64,000 nucleotides of DNA. Source: Pseudomonas sp. Bc-h (GTDB taxonomy: Bacteria; Pseudomonadota; Gammaproteobacteria; Pseudomonadales; Pseudomonadaceae). Location: positions 197,645-261,644 of the forward strand of contig NZ_MUIN01000013.1 in NCBI RefSeq assembly GCF_002080045.1. Direction: 5' to 3'. Both the position numbers and the translations under genes were made by a program. Each line of letters begins with the position of its first letter. Positions within the stretch are counted from its first letter, which is position 1. The notes beneath the pieces are model-generated. The model saw only the letters and a program-made list of their open reading frames with translations. It ran no database searches and was not told the origin of the DNA. Of the stretch, positions 7,459 to 16,235 are shown piece by piece.

Positions 7459-9063
7459 TCAAACATGGCTTACGGGTGAGACGTTCAGGCTGGCCAGCTC
7501 AGAAGCCCACTGGTTTCGACCACTATTTTTAGCGGCATACAGGAATGCGTCAGCCGACTTGATCATTCCGGCGGGCGTCGTGGCATCCTTGGTTGGCGTA
7601 CCTGATGTGACGCCAGCGCTAGCGGTCACAATGCCCAGAGGATGGTCGGGATGTTCGATGTTCAAGTCTCGAATAGCTTGCAGGATCTCCTCCGCCAGCT
7701 GGCCGGCACCGCTCACGTTGGTCTCAGGGAGCAGAATGGTGAACTCCTCACCTCCATAGCGTACGGCAAGGTCGGCCGGTCGTTTCAATGCCTGCTGGAT
7801 AGCCGATGCCACATTGCGTAAACAGTCGTCCCCGGCGGGATGGCCGTACCGGTCGTTGAAGCGTTTGAAGTAATCAACGTCCAGCATGATCAGTGCGATT
7901 GACGAGCCCTGGCGTCGCGCTCTTTCCACTTCCTGAACCAAAGCGATGTCCAGTTTGCGCCGGTTGCCGAGTCCGGTCAGGCTATCCGTCAAGGCCATGT
8001 CTTGAACTGCCTGATGTGCAACGCGGATCTGTTTTTCCAGGGCAATGCGAGCCCGTAGCTGGGCCAGCACCAAGGCACCGAAACCACTGAGTCCGGCGAT
8101 CAGTACCAGGAGCACCAATCCGGTCTTAAGCAGGTCATGACGCCATGGCCCCACGAATGACTCCCGGGACAATCCAGCCTCAACTACCAACGGGTAAGAT
8201 TCCAGAGCCCTGTAGGCATAAAGCCGTTCGGTGCCATCGATCACTGCCTTCACCAGCGCGATGCCTTCGTTGGATGAGGGAAGGTAGCGAGTGAAGATCT
8301 CGCTCTGGGCAAGGCTCTGGTCTGTCGCGGGAGAAATGAACGGGCGTCTGACCAGGACGTCACCGCTACGCATGGCCAGCACCAGCGCACCTTTGTCATC
8401 GATCTTGAAATCCCCGTAATAGTCCAGGAAGTAGCTGACCCTGATCGTTCCCAGCAACACGCCTGCAAACGATCCATCAGGGTTGTCCAGGCGGCGGGAA
8501 ACAGGAATGACCAGCTCGCGCGAGGAGCGGCTCCTCACAACACCGCCTATCCGGATTTCTCGTCCTGGATGGGTGCGGTGGAAGTTGAAATACTCGCGGT
8601 CAGCATTGTTCGCGGTTTCCGGCGTGATGTACTGGTTGGTGACGACCCAGTCACCGTTCGCTGCATAGATGAACAGACCCTGCAGTTGCGGCATGATTTT
8701 GGTTTGCTGATCGAGTAGCGCACGAATACGCGGAATATCGATGTTGTTTAGCCCATCACCTTCCACGCGTTCACGAAGTTCGGCAGTCAGGACATCGACC
8801 TGGCGTACTGCATCCTCGGCGTGTTGCGCCGTCGCCTGGGCAAGATTCCTGACTGAGTCTTGGGCGGACGAATACGCATGACGATAATCGCGCCACGATC
8901 TCCATCCCTCCACGGCCAGAAACGCCATGACCATGAGGAGCATGAAGCTCAAGGTCAGTCGGAATACTGCTGTGCTGCTACGCCACTGTATCGCTAGTCC
9001 CTCACTCGACACCGCACTCGACACAGCGTCTGATGGACATCCTGGTGGCTTGCGTTCACGCAT
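7459..9063 (-). CDS. Membrane diguanylate cyclase with periplasmic sensor domain
   Basis: 534 aa. Two membrane segments (about residues 32-50 and 325-347) flank a ~270-residue periplasmic region of PDC/dCache type. The GGDEF domain follows: DSLTGLGNRRKLD, MLDVDYFKRFNDRYGHPAGD and the active-site motif RYGGEEF. An RPAD motif sits five residues before GGEEF, which is the product-inhibition I-site, so the enzyme should make cyclic di-GMP and be feedback-inhibited. The frame opens with GTG at 9078, but GAGGGAAG positions ATG 9063. It is a single gene; the signal sensed is unknown. Confidence 0.92.
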   Translation of the reverse strand: MRERKPPGCPSDAVSSAVSSEGLAIQWRSSTAVFRLTLSFMLLMVMAFLAVEGWRSWRDYRHAYSSAQDSVRNLAQATAQHAEDAVRQVDVLTAELRERVEGDGLNNIDIPRIRALLDQQTKIMPQLQGLFIYAANGDWVVTNQYITPETANNADREYFNFHRTHPGREIRIGGVVRSRSSRELVIPVSRRLDNPDGSFAGVLLGTIRVSYFLDYYGDFKIDDKGALVLAMRSGDVLVRRPFISPATDQSLAQSEIFTRYLPSSNEGIALVKAVIDGTERLYAYRALESYPLVVEAGLSRESFVGPWRHDLLKTGLVLLVLIAGLSGFGALVLAQLRARIALEKQIRVAHQAVQDMALTDSLTGLGNRRKLDIALVQEVERARRQGSSIALIMLDVDYFKRFNDRYGHPAGDDCLRNVASAIQQALKRPADLAVRYGGEEFTILLPETNVSGAGQLAEEILQAIRDLNIEHPDHPLGIVTASAGVTSGTPTKDATTPAGMIKSADAFLYAAKNSGRNQWASELASLNVSPVSHV

Positions 9064-9163
9064 GGATACTTCCCTCACTGGGTTTTTCCGAGCTGCTACA
9101 GACCTCTTATGACCAAGGAACGGAAGCAGACTGAGCTGGGCCGTTCATAGGCCGACGAAAACT

Positions 9164-9772
9164 CTATGTTGCAGAACCAGACGGAACGTCGCTCGTAGCG
9201 CTTATAAGCGCCGCTGCCATATCTCGTGTCTTGATCACGGCGCTAGGGTGATCTGTCTGTATCGCATGGATTGGCATACTGGGTATCTGAGCGTCCTCTG
9301 GCTCTTGAACAAAGCTCAAGCCGCCTGCAGCTATTATCGCGTTTGCCCCCTGGGCACCGTCACAGTCGCCACCAGAAAGGATCAGGCTGATCACGCGCTC
9401 ACCGTAGACTTCAGCGGCTGTTACGAACAGCCGATCTGCAGCCGGCCTGGAGTGTTTAACCTTCGGGCCATCACTGAGGAATATGACCCCTGGCTTAACG
9501 ATCTCCAAGTGCTTGTCCGCAGGCGCCAGATAGACCCGCCCCGGCACGACATCTTCACCGTTTTGTCCGTAAGCAACGGCGAGTGAACTGTAGCGGTCCA
9601 GGATCGAAGCCAGGTAGCCGGGGCTGGATGGCCCGGTGTGTATCACTATCAGGATGGCTGCCGGGAAATCGGGCGCAAGTCCACCGAGCAAGGTTCGTAG
9701 CACCTCAAGTGATCCCTGAGATCCCCCAATCACAACGACGTCTCGAACGACTTTTGGTTGATGGGTATCCAT
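9164..9772 (-). CDS. CheB-type methylesterase catalytic domain protein without receiver domain
   Basis: 202 aa. VVIGGSQGSLEVLRTLL, LIVIHTGPSSPGYLASILDR, GRVYLAPADKHLEI and LILSGGDCDGAQGANAI correspond to the CheB catalytic domain, with the Ser (GGSQGS), His (VIHTG) and Asp (GGDCDGA) triad retained. The usual N-terminal response-regulator domain is absent. Such orphan domains occur in Pseudomonas outside chemotaxis operons, and their substrates are not established. GGAG lies 8 bases before ATG 9772. No chemoreceptor or cheR gene is in the window. Confidence 0.87.
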   Translation of the reverse strand: MDTHQPKVVRDVVVIGGSQGSLEVLRTLLGGLAPDFPAAILIVIHTGPSSPGYLASILDRYSSLAVAYGQNGEDVVPGRVYLAPADKHLEIVKPGVIFLSDGPKVKHSRPAADRLFVTAAEVYGERVISLILSGGDCDGAQGANAIIAAGGLSFVQEPEDAQIPSMPIHAIQTDHPSAVIKTRDMAAALISATSDVPSGSAT

Positions 9773-10079
9773 TGATGTCTCCTCTCTATCTAGGCAATGG
9801 ACACAGCTGTTCCTGTGACGGTTCAGTTTGGATAGGCCGCTGAAGCTTACTCATGTGTCGGCATACAAACGCCGCATGGAGGATGGTCCAGATCTTGATC
9901 ATCTGTGTTGCCCTGGCGCTGGATGTCGCTCACGTGGCTCAGCTCCTCACCCTCTAAATCCCAGGTCTGCATACACAACGATGGAAACTTTGACGATGGT
10001 TTCGGTCGATAGAGGAGCTGCCATAAAGGCACGCGGCGCATTGGCGAACGTACTCAGTAAAAAAAGAAGGAGACTCCTG
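9773..10079. other. Intergenic region between divergent genes
   Basis: 307 bases separating the CheB-like gene (minus) from the RcnB-like gene (plus), so it holds both promoters. A 41-codon acidic minus frame (9847-9972, MQTWDLEGEELSHVSDIQ...) looks protein-like and ends with two Cys near the C-terminus. It lacks a clear ribosome-binding site and is only a possible small gene. Confidence 0.35.
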
Positions 10080-10382
10080 ATGATCAGCAAGAAAACGCTC
10101 TGTCATTTGACCTTTGCCGCGTTGTGCGGGCTGAGTAGTCTCAGTCATGCCAGCGAGGAGCCAAGCGTGACAATGGAAAGGCCAGGCGCCGGGGTCAAGG
10201 AAATCAAGGAAGGGGACAATGCTCCCGATCAATACCAGCGCGATTCGCTGGCTATAAAAGACTGGGACAAACACCACTTGAGCGCGCCAGGAAAGAACCA
10301 GCAATGGGTCGAAATCAAGGACAAATATGCGCTGATCGACATCCCTACCGGCACGATCAAAAAATTGGTCGATAAACGATAA
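10080..10382 (+). CDS. RcnB-family periplasmic protein
   Basis: 100 aa. A signal peptide (about residues 1-23, LCGLSSLSHASE) is followed by GDNAPDQYQRDSLAIKDWDKHHLSAP and QQWVEIKDKYALIDIPTGTIKKLV. This is the RcnB-domain pattern (GD.VP..YR....V.DW...GL..PP.G..WV...). RcnB of E. coli is a periplasmic modulator of nickel/cobalt efflux; many Pseudomonas homologues have no assigned role. A long frame opens at 9828, but AAGGAGA at proper spacing and the signal peptide fix ATG 10080. Confidence 0.85.
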   Translation: MISKKTLCHLTFAALCGLSSLSHASEEPSVTMERPGAGVKEIKEGDNAPDQYQRDSLAIKDWDKHHLSAPGKNQQWVEIKDKYALIDIPTGTIKKLVDKR

Positions 10383-10469
10383 CGCCGTTCTGCGCTGACT
10401 CGCCTGTGAAGATGCGCAGATCGGGTGAGAGGCAGCTAAGTCCGGTTTGAAATCTATGCGGAGGGAGCA

Positions 10470-11519
10470 ATGACTCAAGAGGATCTGGATTTGCTTGAGC
10501 GTTTGCTCATTGCACATGGGCCCGGCGGTCAGGAGGATGAGGTTAGAAGTATCTGTCGCTTGGCGCTCGAGAGTCATTGCCACGAGGTGAATGTCGACAG
10601 GGCAGGGAATGTGATCGGGGTAATACGGTCTCAGCACCCCAGTGATCCAGATGACGGGATTCGCGTCATGGCCCACCTCGACGAGATAGCCATGATGGTC
10701 AAGCGGGTCAATGAAGATGGAACGCTTGAGGTGATTGCTCTTGGTGGGGCGCAGCCGATCAGCTTTGGCGCCTGCCCCGTCGACGTCCTGGGCAGTTCGG
10801 TCATTCCTGGCGTCCTGTCCTTTGGTTCCATGCACAACAGCGGTGGCACCTCACAGGGGCGCGACGTGCTCACTGGCGACGTACATTGGCCAGATGTGCG
10901 TGTAGTCACTCGGCGAAGTGTTGAAGCGCTCACCGAGCTCGGCGTCAGAGCAGGGACTCGCGTTGTCTTGAGCAAGCACTGGCGAAAACCGTTCCAGCTG
11001 CCCGATGCTATTGCGGCACATTTCCTTGATGATCGAGCACCGCTGCTCTCCATAATCCTGGCGGCGCGCGGAGTTGCGCAGCGGCAACAGCAACTCAAAC
11101 AGGATGTCTGGTTTGTGTGCACGACCCTTGAAGAGGAATCAAACGCCGGAGCGATGTACGCGGCATCCCGACTTCCAGGGGATACCACCATTGCGGTGGA
11201 GGTCGGGCCGGTGCTGAAAGAATACGGCACCAGGCTATGCGCTGACCCGATCATCAACACTGGAGACGAGAAGGGCTATTACTCCCGCGAAGTTGTGGAG
11301 GGTCTGGCGAACGCTGCGGAGCGCGCCGGATATGCTCCTCAAATTGCCCTGCTCGTGGATTTCGCCTCTGACGCCAGTGCCGTGATGAGTCATGGCATCT
11401 CTGCAAAAGCCGGTTGTCTCGCTATCCCCACCGAAACTACTCACGGCTTCGAAATCATTGACCATAACGGGATAGATGCCTGTGCTGCCACACTGGTGGA
11501 GTACCTGCTCGGCGCCTGA
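10470..11519 (+). CDS. M42-family metallopeptidase (glutamyl/deblocking aminopeptidase-like)
   Basis: 349 aa. HGPGGQEDEVR at the N-terminus, the metal-binding AHLDEIAMMV, then AHFLDDRAPLL, TTLEEESNAG, AVEVGP and ETTHGFE match the M42/M18/M20 co-catalytic metal site and the M42 layout. The family forms large tetrahedral complexes that trim peptides in the cytoplasm. GGAGGGA precedes the ATG. An inserted segment (about residues 85-160) is the dimer/PDZ-like domain. It follows the RcnB-like gene after 87 bases. Full length, all metal ligands visible. Confidence 0.9.
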   Translation: MTQEDLDLLERLLIAHGPGGQEDEVRSICRLALESHCHEVNVDRAGNVIGVIRSQHPSDPDDGIRVMAHLDEIAMMVKRVNEDGTLEVIALGGAQPISFGACPVDVLGSSVIPGVLSFGSMHNSGGTSQGRDVLTGDVHWPDVRVVTRRSVEALTELGVRAGTRVVLSKHWRKPFQLPDAIAAHFLDDRAPLLSIILAARGVAQRQQQLKQDVWFVCTTLEEESNAGAMYAASRLPGDTTIAVEVGPVLKEYGTRLCADPIINTGDEKGYYSREVVEGLANAAERAGYAPQIALLVDFASDASAVMSHGISAKAGCLAIPTETTHGFEIIDHNGIDACAATLVEYLLGA

Positions 11520-11668
11520 GGGTTCTCAACGACTGCGCAGAGCTGCCCCCGGTCAACGTTGCCCTAAAAGCGTTCACTCTGCGCATCGGTGCTATTGGCA
11601 GTTGTGGCTGCTGAGTCTCTGCTCATGAATGTACGGCGCGGGCGTCACGCAGCCATTGTGCAACGGGA

Positions 11669-12979
11669 CTACCGTTTTCGCTTATTGCGCAGAAACGCAT
11701 ACGCACAGCCTGCAATCAATAAGGTGGACGCCAGTGCGACCACTACGGACGGTTTGGCTGAGTCTTCACGCCACCCGCCCTCCACTCGACGTGTGCCGCT
11801 TGGCGGTGCGAAGAGATTTCCTGAAGACGGCGCATCCGCCGGGCTTCTGCGTATGCCCCAGCGCGTAAACCATCCGGCCAGGTGGGTGAATCCTGGCACC
11901 AGAAGGTGAGTCAACCGAGCAGCAAGGGCAGCGGCTCCCACCGTCGTACTCGGACGCGGCTTGATGGCGCAATTCACCATTGCTTGCGCTACCAGGTGGG
12001 GATCATAAATTGGGGATGGCGGCTTCAGAGCATGGCCCGTGTAGTTACCACCATCGCGGAAACCTGGGGTGTCCATAACCGCGGGATAAATATCGCAGAC
12101 GTGGATATCCGGAAATTCGGTTAACTCACCTCTGAGCGCCTCAGTCAGGCCACGCAGTCCAAACTTTGCAGCTGAATAGGCCGCTGCGTAGGGCTGAGCC
12201 ACCCAACTGCCCAGGGACAGCGTGTTTATAAGGATTCCGCTTTGCTGGGCTTTGAAATAGGGCAGGGCTACATAAGCGCCGCGTAGGTAGCCTAAAAGAT
12301 CTGTCTGAATAACCTGCTCGTGTGCTTCAAGGGGAGTGTCTTCAAAGCTTCCGACGGCGCCGACGCCTGCATTGTTGATCCAGATGTCGATGCGACCGTG
12401 CCCGAACTCTGCAGCGCGCTCCGCGAGATTTATCATTTGCTGGCTGATCGTTACGTCCGTGGTGACCGCGACGGCGTCGGTACCGCAATCCGTGCACTCA
12501 TCCAAAACTTCGTACAGCGCTTCTTCGTCCCTGGCTGCCAGTACAAGTCGCGCGCCTTTGCACGCGAAAGCTTTAGCCGTCGCGCGACCTATGCCGCTTG
12601 ACGCACCGGTGATGACCACCAATTTTCCGTTCAACGGCCCGATGTCCAGTTTCTCAGGCTCATTCGAAGCTACGAAAGGTTCCAGCGGGACCGACGAATC
12701 CATCTCTACGGCGATGAGCCGCAGAAATTCCCCCGTCACTAGTGTGAGCGTGAGCTCGGAAATGGCGCCGGCAAGACGATCTGGAAACACCGGTTCGCCA
12801 CCTGCATCGAGGTCGTCATAAAAGAACTGTTGGCCGTCCAGCCAACCGACGGCAGTCAATAATTCAGGTGCTAAGTAATACTTTCCGTCAAGAAAAAACC
12901 CCGTGAACGGATGTGTGTCACCCATCTGTTCTACGCGATATTGCCTGCCGGGTTTCATTCCTGTTTTTGAGTCGAGCAT
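11669..12979 (-). CDS. SDR oxidoreductase with extra N-terminal domain and C-terminal membrane anchor
   Basis: 436 aa. Residues ~115-345 are a classical short-chain dehydrogenase: VVITGASSGIGRATAKAF (NADP-binding TGxxxGIG), NNAG, and YSAAK with the catalytic Tyr and Lys. About 110 residues in front of it (GRQYRVEQMGDTHPFTGFFL..., DGQQFFYDDLDAGGEPVFP) belong to no family I recognise. The C-terminus carries VVVALASTLLIAGCAYAFL followed by RNKRKR, a probable single membrane helix with a basic tail. AGGAG lies 9 bases before ATG 12979. It is convergent with the M42 peptidase. The substrate is unknown. Confidence 0.83.
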   Translation of the reverse strand: MLDSKTGMKPGRQYRVEQMGDTHPFTGFFLDGKYYLAPELLTAVGWLDGQQFFYDDLDAGGEPVFPDRLAGAISELTLTLVTGEFLRLIAVEMDSSVPLEPFVASNEPEKLDIGPLNGKLVVITGASSGIGRATAKAFACKGARLVLAARDEEALYEVLDECTDCGTDAVAVTTDVTISQQMINLAERAAEFGHGRIDIWINNAGVGAVGSFEDTPLEAHEQVIQTDLLGYLRGAYVALPYFKAQQSGILINTLSLGSWVAQPYAAAYSAAKFGLRGLTEALRGELTEFPDIHVCDIYPAVMDTPGFRDGGNYTGHALKPPSPIYDPHLVAQAMVNCAIKPRPSTTVGAAALAARLTHLLVPGFTHLAGWFTRWGIRRSPADAPSSGNLFAPPSGTRRVEGGWREDSAKPSVVVALASTLLIAGCAYAFLRNKRKR

Positions 12980-13241
12980 GACCACAGACTCCTAAGGTTC
13001 ACTGTGCCGTAGAGGACCGTTTTGACAGAATCGTTCCCACAAGCTGACGAAACGGAATGGTGATTGCCCAACGCGGTTTTTGCAGGCTGGTCAGCGATCT
13101 CATGAGCAACTGGTATCTGCTCTGGAAACGCCGGTTGAGCGAGCCGGCATCGACTTCCTGGTTTATATCTGGAATGAACTTTAGAGCGCTAATCACTTTC
13201 TCTCTAGGGAAGATGTGGTCGACTGATAGTCCGGAGTTCGC

Positions 13242-15638
13242 ATGAAAATCTTCCAGCGCAGTACCCCTGTGTTTACCGGCGCACTGGTGGCGCTCGTTGG
13301 ATTATTCCTGTTTAGCGGCGGCATCTGGCTGGTCATGCTGCACGGGTCGCCCTATTACTTGCTGGCAGGGTTAGCTTTGCTGATAACTGGCGTCGGTTTG
13401 ATCAGGGGCCGGTGGTGGTCACTCTGGGTTTACGGTCTGGCGTGGCTGGGGACTGTCGCCTGGGCCTTATGGGAAAGCGGGCTGGATGCCTGGGCCCTTG
13501 AGCCAAGGCTTCTCGTTCCGACTTTGCTTGGCCTCTACTTGCTGCTTCCTCGGATTCGTCGGCGGCTTCACCCACACAAGAACATCTCATCTGCAGGCAA
13601 CGTGATTTTTCCTCTGGTTGGCGTGCTGCTCGTTGCTCTGCTTTTCCTCGCTCAACCCTATCCAGAAAATTTGCCAGAACAGGCACAGCTAACGCAGCCA
13701 TCCTCTGCAGCTGAAAATGTCGACAATGACTGGCGTTACTACGGCCGCACGCCCCGCGGTGAGCGCTGGTCTCCACTCACGCAGATCGGTCAGCAAAACG
13801 TCGACCAACTTCAACCTGCCTGGGAATACAGGACGGGCGATGTTGCGCGCTCTGGAGAGAACAAGAACGGCTACGAATTCAATTTCGAGGTCACTCCCAT
13901 CAAGGTCGGGGATACGCTTTACATCTGCACACCGCACAGCCAGGTCATCGCGCTGGATGCCGTATCGGGTGCCGAGCGCTGGCGTTTCGATCCCAAACCA
14001 GAAACAGGGAACAACGCTTATCTAGCCTGTCGCGGCGTAGCCTATTACGAGGCGCCGGCAGGTACTGAGTGCCCGCAACGGATTATTTCTCCGGTGGCTG
14101 ATGCCCGCTTGGTCGCGCTGGACGCAAACACGGGCAAGCCCTGTGCGAACTTTGGAGATCAGGGCTTCGTTTCTTTGAGGCAGCATTTGGGAGATGTGCC
14201 CAAAGGTTTTCATTTCGTCACGTCCCCGCCATTGGTCGTCCGTGATCGAGTGATCCTTGGTGGATGGATATATGACGGCCAGAAAACCAACGAGCCCTCG
14301 GGAGCGGTGCGTGCCTTTGATCCGATCACAGGTCAAATTGCCTGGGCATGGGACGTGGGGCGTCCCGAAAGCGTTGTCAGCCACCCCGCGCCCGATGGGA
14401 ATTTCACTCCGGGCACCCCTAATGCCTGGGGGGTATACACCGCCGACGTTGAGCGCGGCCTGGTGTATCTACCGACTGGCAATGCAGTGCCGGACTACTA
14501 CGGTGCTAAACGCCGGCCATTCGATGAGAAATACTCGAGTTCCGTGGTCGCGCTCGATATCGAAACAGGCGCGCCCAGGTGGTCTTTCCAAACCTTGCAC
14601 CATGACCTTTGGGACATGGATGTGCCCATCGGCCCGACGTTGGTAGACCTGCAGGATACCAACGGCAAGAATGTTCCCGCTCTGGTGCAGACAACCAAAC
14701 GCGGCGAGTTATTTGTCCTTAATCGCGAGACTGGGGAGCCTGTCGCCCAGGTGGCAGAGAAGCCCGCGCCTCAAGGTGGCTTGCCTGGTGAACCTGTTTC
14801 CGCAACGCAACCTTACTCAGTGGGCATGCCTTCGTTTGCACCTCCTCAGATCGAGGAGAAGGACGCTTGGGGCGTAACGCCCATCGACCAAATGCTCTGC
14901 CGGATTGAATTTCGCAGCCTGGATTACAAAGGCGCGTTTACGCCATTTTCCCTGGATAAGAAAACCTTGGTGTATCCAGCATTCGATGGCGTCATCGACT
15001 GGCACGGAGCATCCGTCGATCCTGAGCGCAAGCGCCTGTATGCGAACCTGAGCTACATCCCTTTTGTTGCGCAGACGCTTGAACGGTCTGATGCGGAGAA
15101 AAAAGGTCTGGTCGAGCCATGGGATGGCAAGGGACAGCCGCCAAGACCTAAGAAGTTCGCCATCAATCCTCAATACGGCACGCCTTATGTGGTCAAGGTC
15201 GATCCGTGGCTTGGGGTGTTGGGCGCACCTTGCAAAGCGCCACCGTGGGGGCAGCTGGCAGCGGTTGATCTGCGCACTCGTTCCGTCGTCTGGAAACATG
15301 ATGTAGGCACAACCCGTGACATGGGGCCGATGGGGCTGCACGTCAACCTGCCTTTCCCAACAGGGATCTTCAATATCGGCGGCAACGTCACCACTCGCTC
15401 GGGCCTAATTTTCATGGGCGCGACGGCGGACGATTATCTGCGCGCATTTGATGCGCATAACGGCAAAGAACTCTGGAAGACTCGGCTGCCTGCCGGAGGG
15501 CAGGCAACGCCAATGACATACATGGGCAAGGACGGCAGGCAGTACGTCGTCATTGCAGCTGGCGGTCACGGTGGTTTGCAGACTAGGTCGGGCGATTACC
15601 TCGAGGCATTTGCCTTGCCAAAAAGAGGTGAGCCATGA
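13242..15638 (+). CDS. gcd: Membrane-bound PQQ-dependent glucose dehydrogenase
   Basis: 798 aa. Five N-terminal membrane helices (residues ~8-135) anchor a PQQ beta-propeller that begins WRYYGRTPRGERWSPLTQI. It contains repeated W-motifs (LVALDANTGKPCANFGDQG, HHDLWDMDVPIGPTLVDL) and ends GGQATPMTY...AAGGHGGLQTRSGDYLEAFALP. It oxidises glucose to gluconolactone in the periplasm and passes electrons to ubiquinone. The family also includes quinate/shikimate dehydrogenases, but the C-terminal GGHGG...GDY motif and length fit glucose dehydrogenase. GGAG lies 7 bases before ATG 13242. A 62-codon frame overlaps its stop. Confidence 0.9.
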   Translation: MKIFQRSTPVFTGALVALVGLFLFSGGIWLVMLHGSPYYLLAGLALLITGVGLIRGRWWSLWVYGLAWLGTVAWALWESGLDAWALEPRLLVPTLLGLYLLLPRIRRRLHPHKNISSAGNVIFPLVGVLLVALLFLAQPYPENLPEQAQLTQPSSAAENVDNDWRYYGRTPRGERWSPLTQIGQQNVDQLQPAWEYRTGDVARSGENKNGYEFNFEVTPIKVGDTLYICTPHSQVIALDAVSGAERWRFDPKPETGNNAYLACRGVAYYEAPAGTECPQRIISPVADARLVALDANTGKPCANFGDQGFVSLRQHLGDVPKGFHFVTSPPLVVRDRVILGGWIYDGQKTNEPSGAVRAFDPITGQIAWAWDVGRPESVVSHPAPDGNFTPGTPNAWGVYTADVERGLVYLPTGNAVPDYYGAKRRPFDEKYSSSVVALDIETGAPRWSFQTLHHDLWDMDVPIGPTLVDLQDTNGKNVPALVQTTKRGELFVLNRETGEPVAQVAEKPAPQGGLPGEPVSATQPYSVGMPSFAPPQIEEKDAWGVTPIDQMLCRIEFRSLDYKGAFTPFSLDKKTLVYPAFDGVIDWHGASVDPERKRLYANLSYIPFVAQTLERSDAEKKGLVEPWDGKGQPPRPKKFAINPQYGTPYVVKVDPWLGVLGAPCKAPPWGQLAAVDLRTRSVVWKHDVGTTRDMGPMGLHVNLPFPTGIFNIGGNVTTRSGLIFMGATADDYLRAFDAHNGKELWKTRLPAGGQATPMTYMGKDGRQYVVIAAGGHGGLQTRSGDYLEAFALPKRGEP

Positions 15639-15823
15639 GCAAAAACATCAATGCCGTGGACTTGAATACTCATTTGGGTAAAGGCGATGAACATCCCTTG
15701 TTCGAAGGGTCGATGGCCTGTTCTCAGATGGGCAAGCGTCAGTGCGCACCCTGTTCACGGGTTCATGAAACGCTGAGGGTGATCAGCCATTGGCGTACGG
15801 CTGGTGTCGTATCTGCCGAATAA
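15635..15823 (+). CDS. Possible small protein coupled to gcd
   Basis: 62 aa. ATG overlaps the gcd stop (ATGA), and GAGGTGA lies just before it, so translation could be coupled. It contains a CSQMGKRQCAPCS cysteine cluster. The last 69 bases overlap the convergent DCC-family gene, which is unusual and may mean that the true gene is truncated or that this is a chance frame. No family recognised. Confidence 0.35.
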   Translation: MSKNINAVDLNTHLGKGDEHPLFEGSMACSQMGKRQCAPCSRVHETLRVISHWRTAGVVSAE

Positions 15824-16195
15824 TCTGTAGCGGTTCAATGCAATCTTGTCGTAAATCCGGTCACGAAGCGCCAGCGGAACGCATTTGGCGCCCCTGAGCA
15901 ACGGCCAGGGATGGGGCAGACGAGCGAGGATTTCGAACATTGCGTCTGACCGAACGAAAAATCGATCCGTTGCGACCAGCACGATGGTATTGAAATGATC
16001 CGTGGGCAGCCCGGCCCACGCCAGCAACTGCTGCCCCTGCGAAGACTGCACCGTAGCCAGCCGGATGCGATGTAAGCGGTCATGGCGAATGATGAATTTC
16101 GCCCAGCCATTGCACAGCTTGCACGTGCCATCGAACAGTACGACGGTCTCACCGTCCTTCAAAAGGGGAGCGGGCGAACCGAGCCCGCCAGTCAT
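15755..16195 (-). CDS. DCC-family thiol-disulfide protein (DUF393)
   Basis: 146 aa. VVLFDGTCKLCNGWAKFIIRHD carries the defining DxxCxxC motif of the DCC (DUF393) family, and LLRGAKCVPLALRDRIYDKIALNRYRLFGR matches its C-terminal half. The family is thought to do thiol-disulfide exchange. The frame extends to 16282 inside the preceding gene, but GGAG sits 8 bases before ATG 16195. It is the last of three minus-strand genes with two dehydrogenases, spaced 40 bases from the nearest. The cysteine after the motif is retained. Confidence 0.85.
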   Translation of the reverse strand: MTGGLGSPAPLLKDGETVVLFDGTCKLCNGWAKFIIRHDRLHRIRLATVQSSQGQQLLAWAGLPTDHFNTIVLVATDRFFVRSDAMFEILARLPHPWPLLRGAKCVPLALRDRIYDKIALNRYRLFGRYDTSRTPMADHPQRFMNP

Positions 16196-16235
16196 AGCCA
16201 CTGCTCCGTCCGCCCGCTCAGAAGGTACATCTACG

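Noticed and set aside
9954..10835. 293-codon minus-strand frame
   Set aside because: Overlaps the RcnB-like and M42 genes on the other strand and shows no domain.
12999..13245. Small frames on both strands before gcd (65 and 62 codons)
   Set aside because: They overlap each other and lack ribosome-binding sites and conserved motifs; the stretch is better read as promoter DNA.
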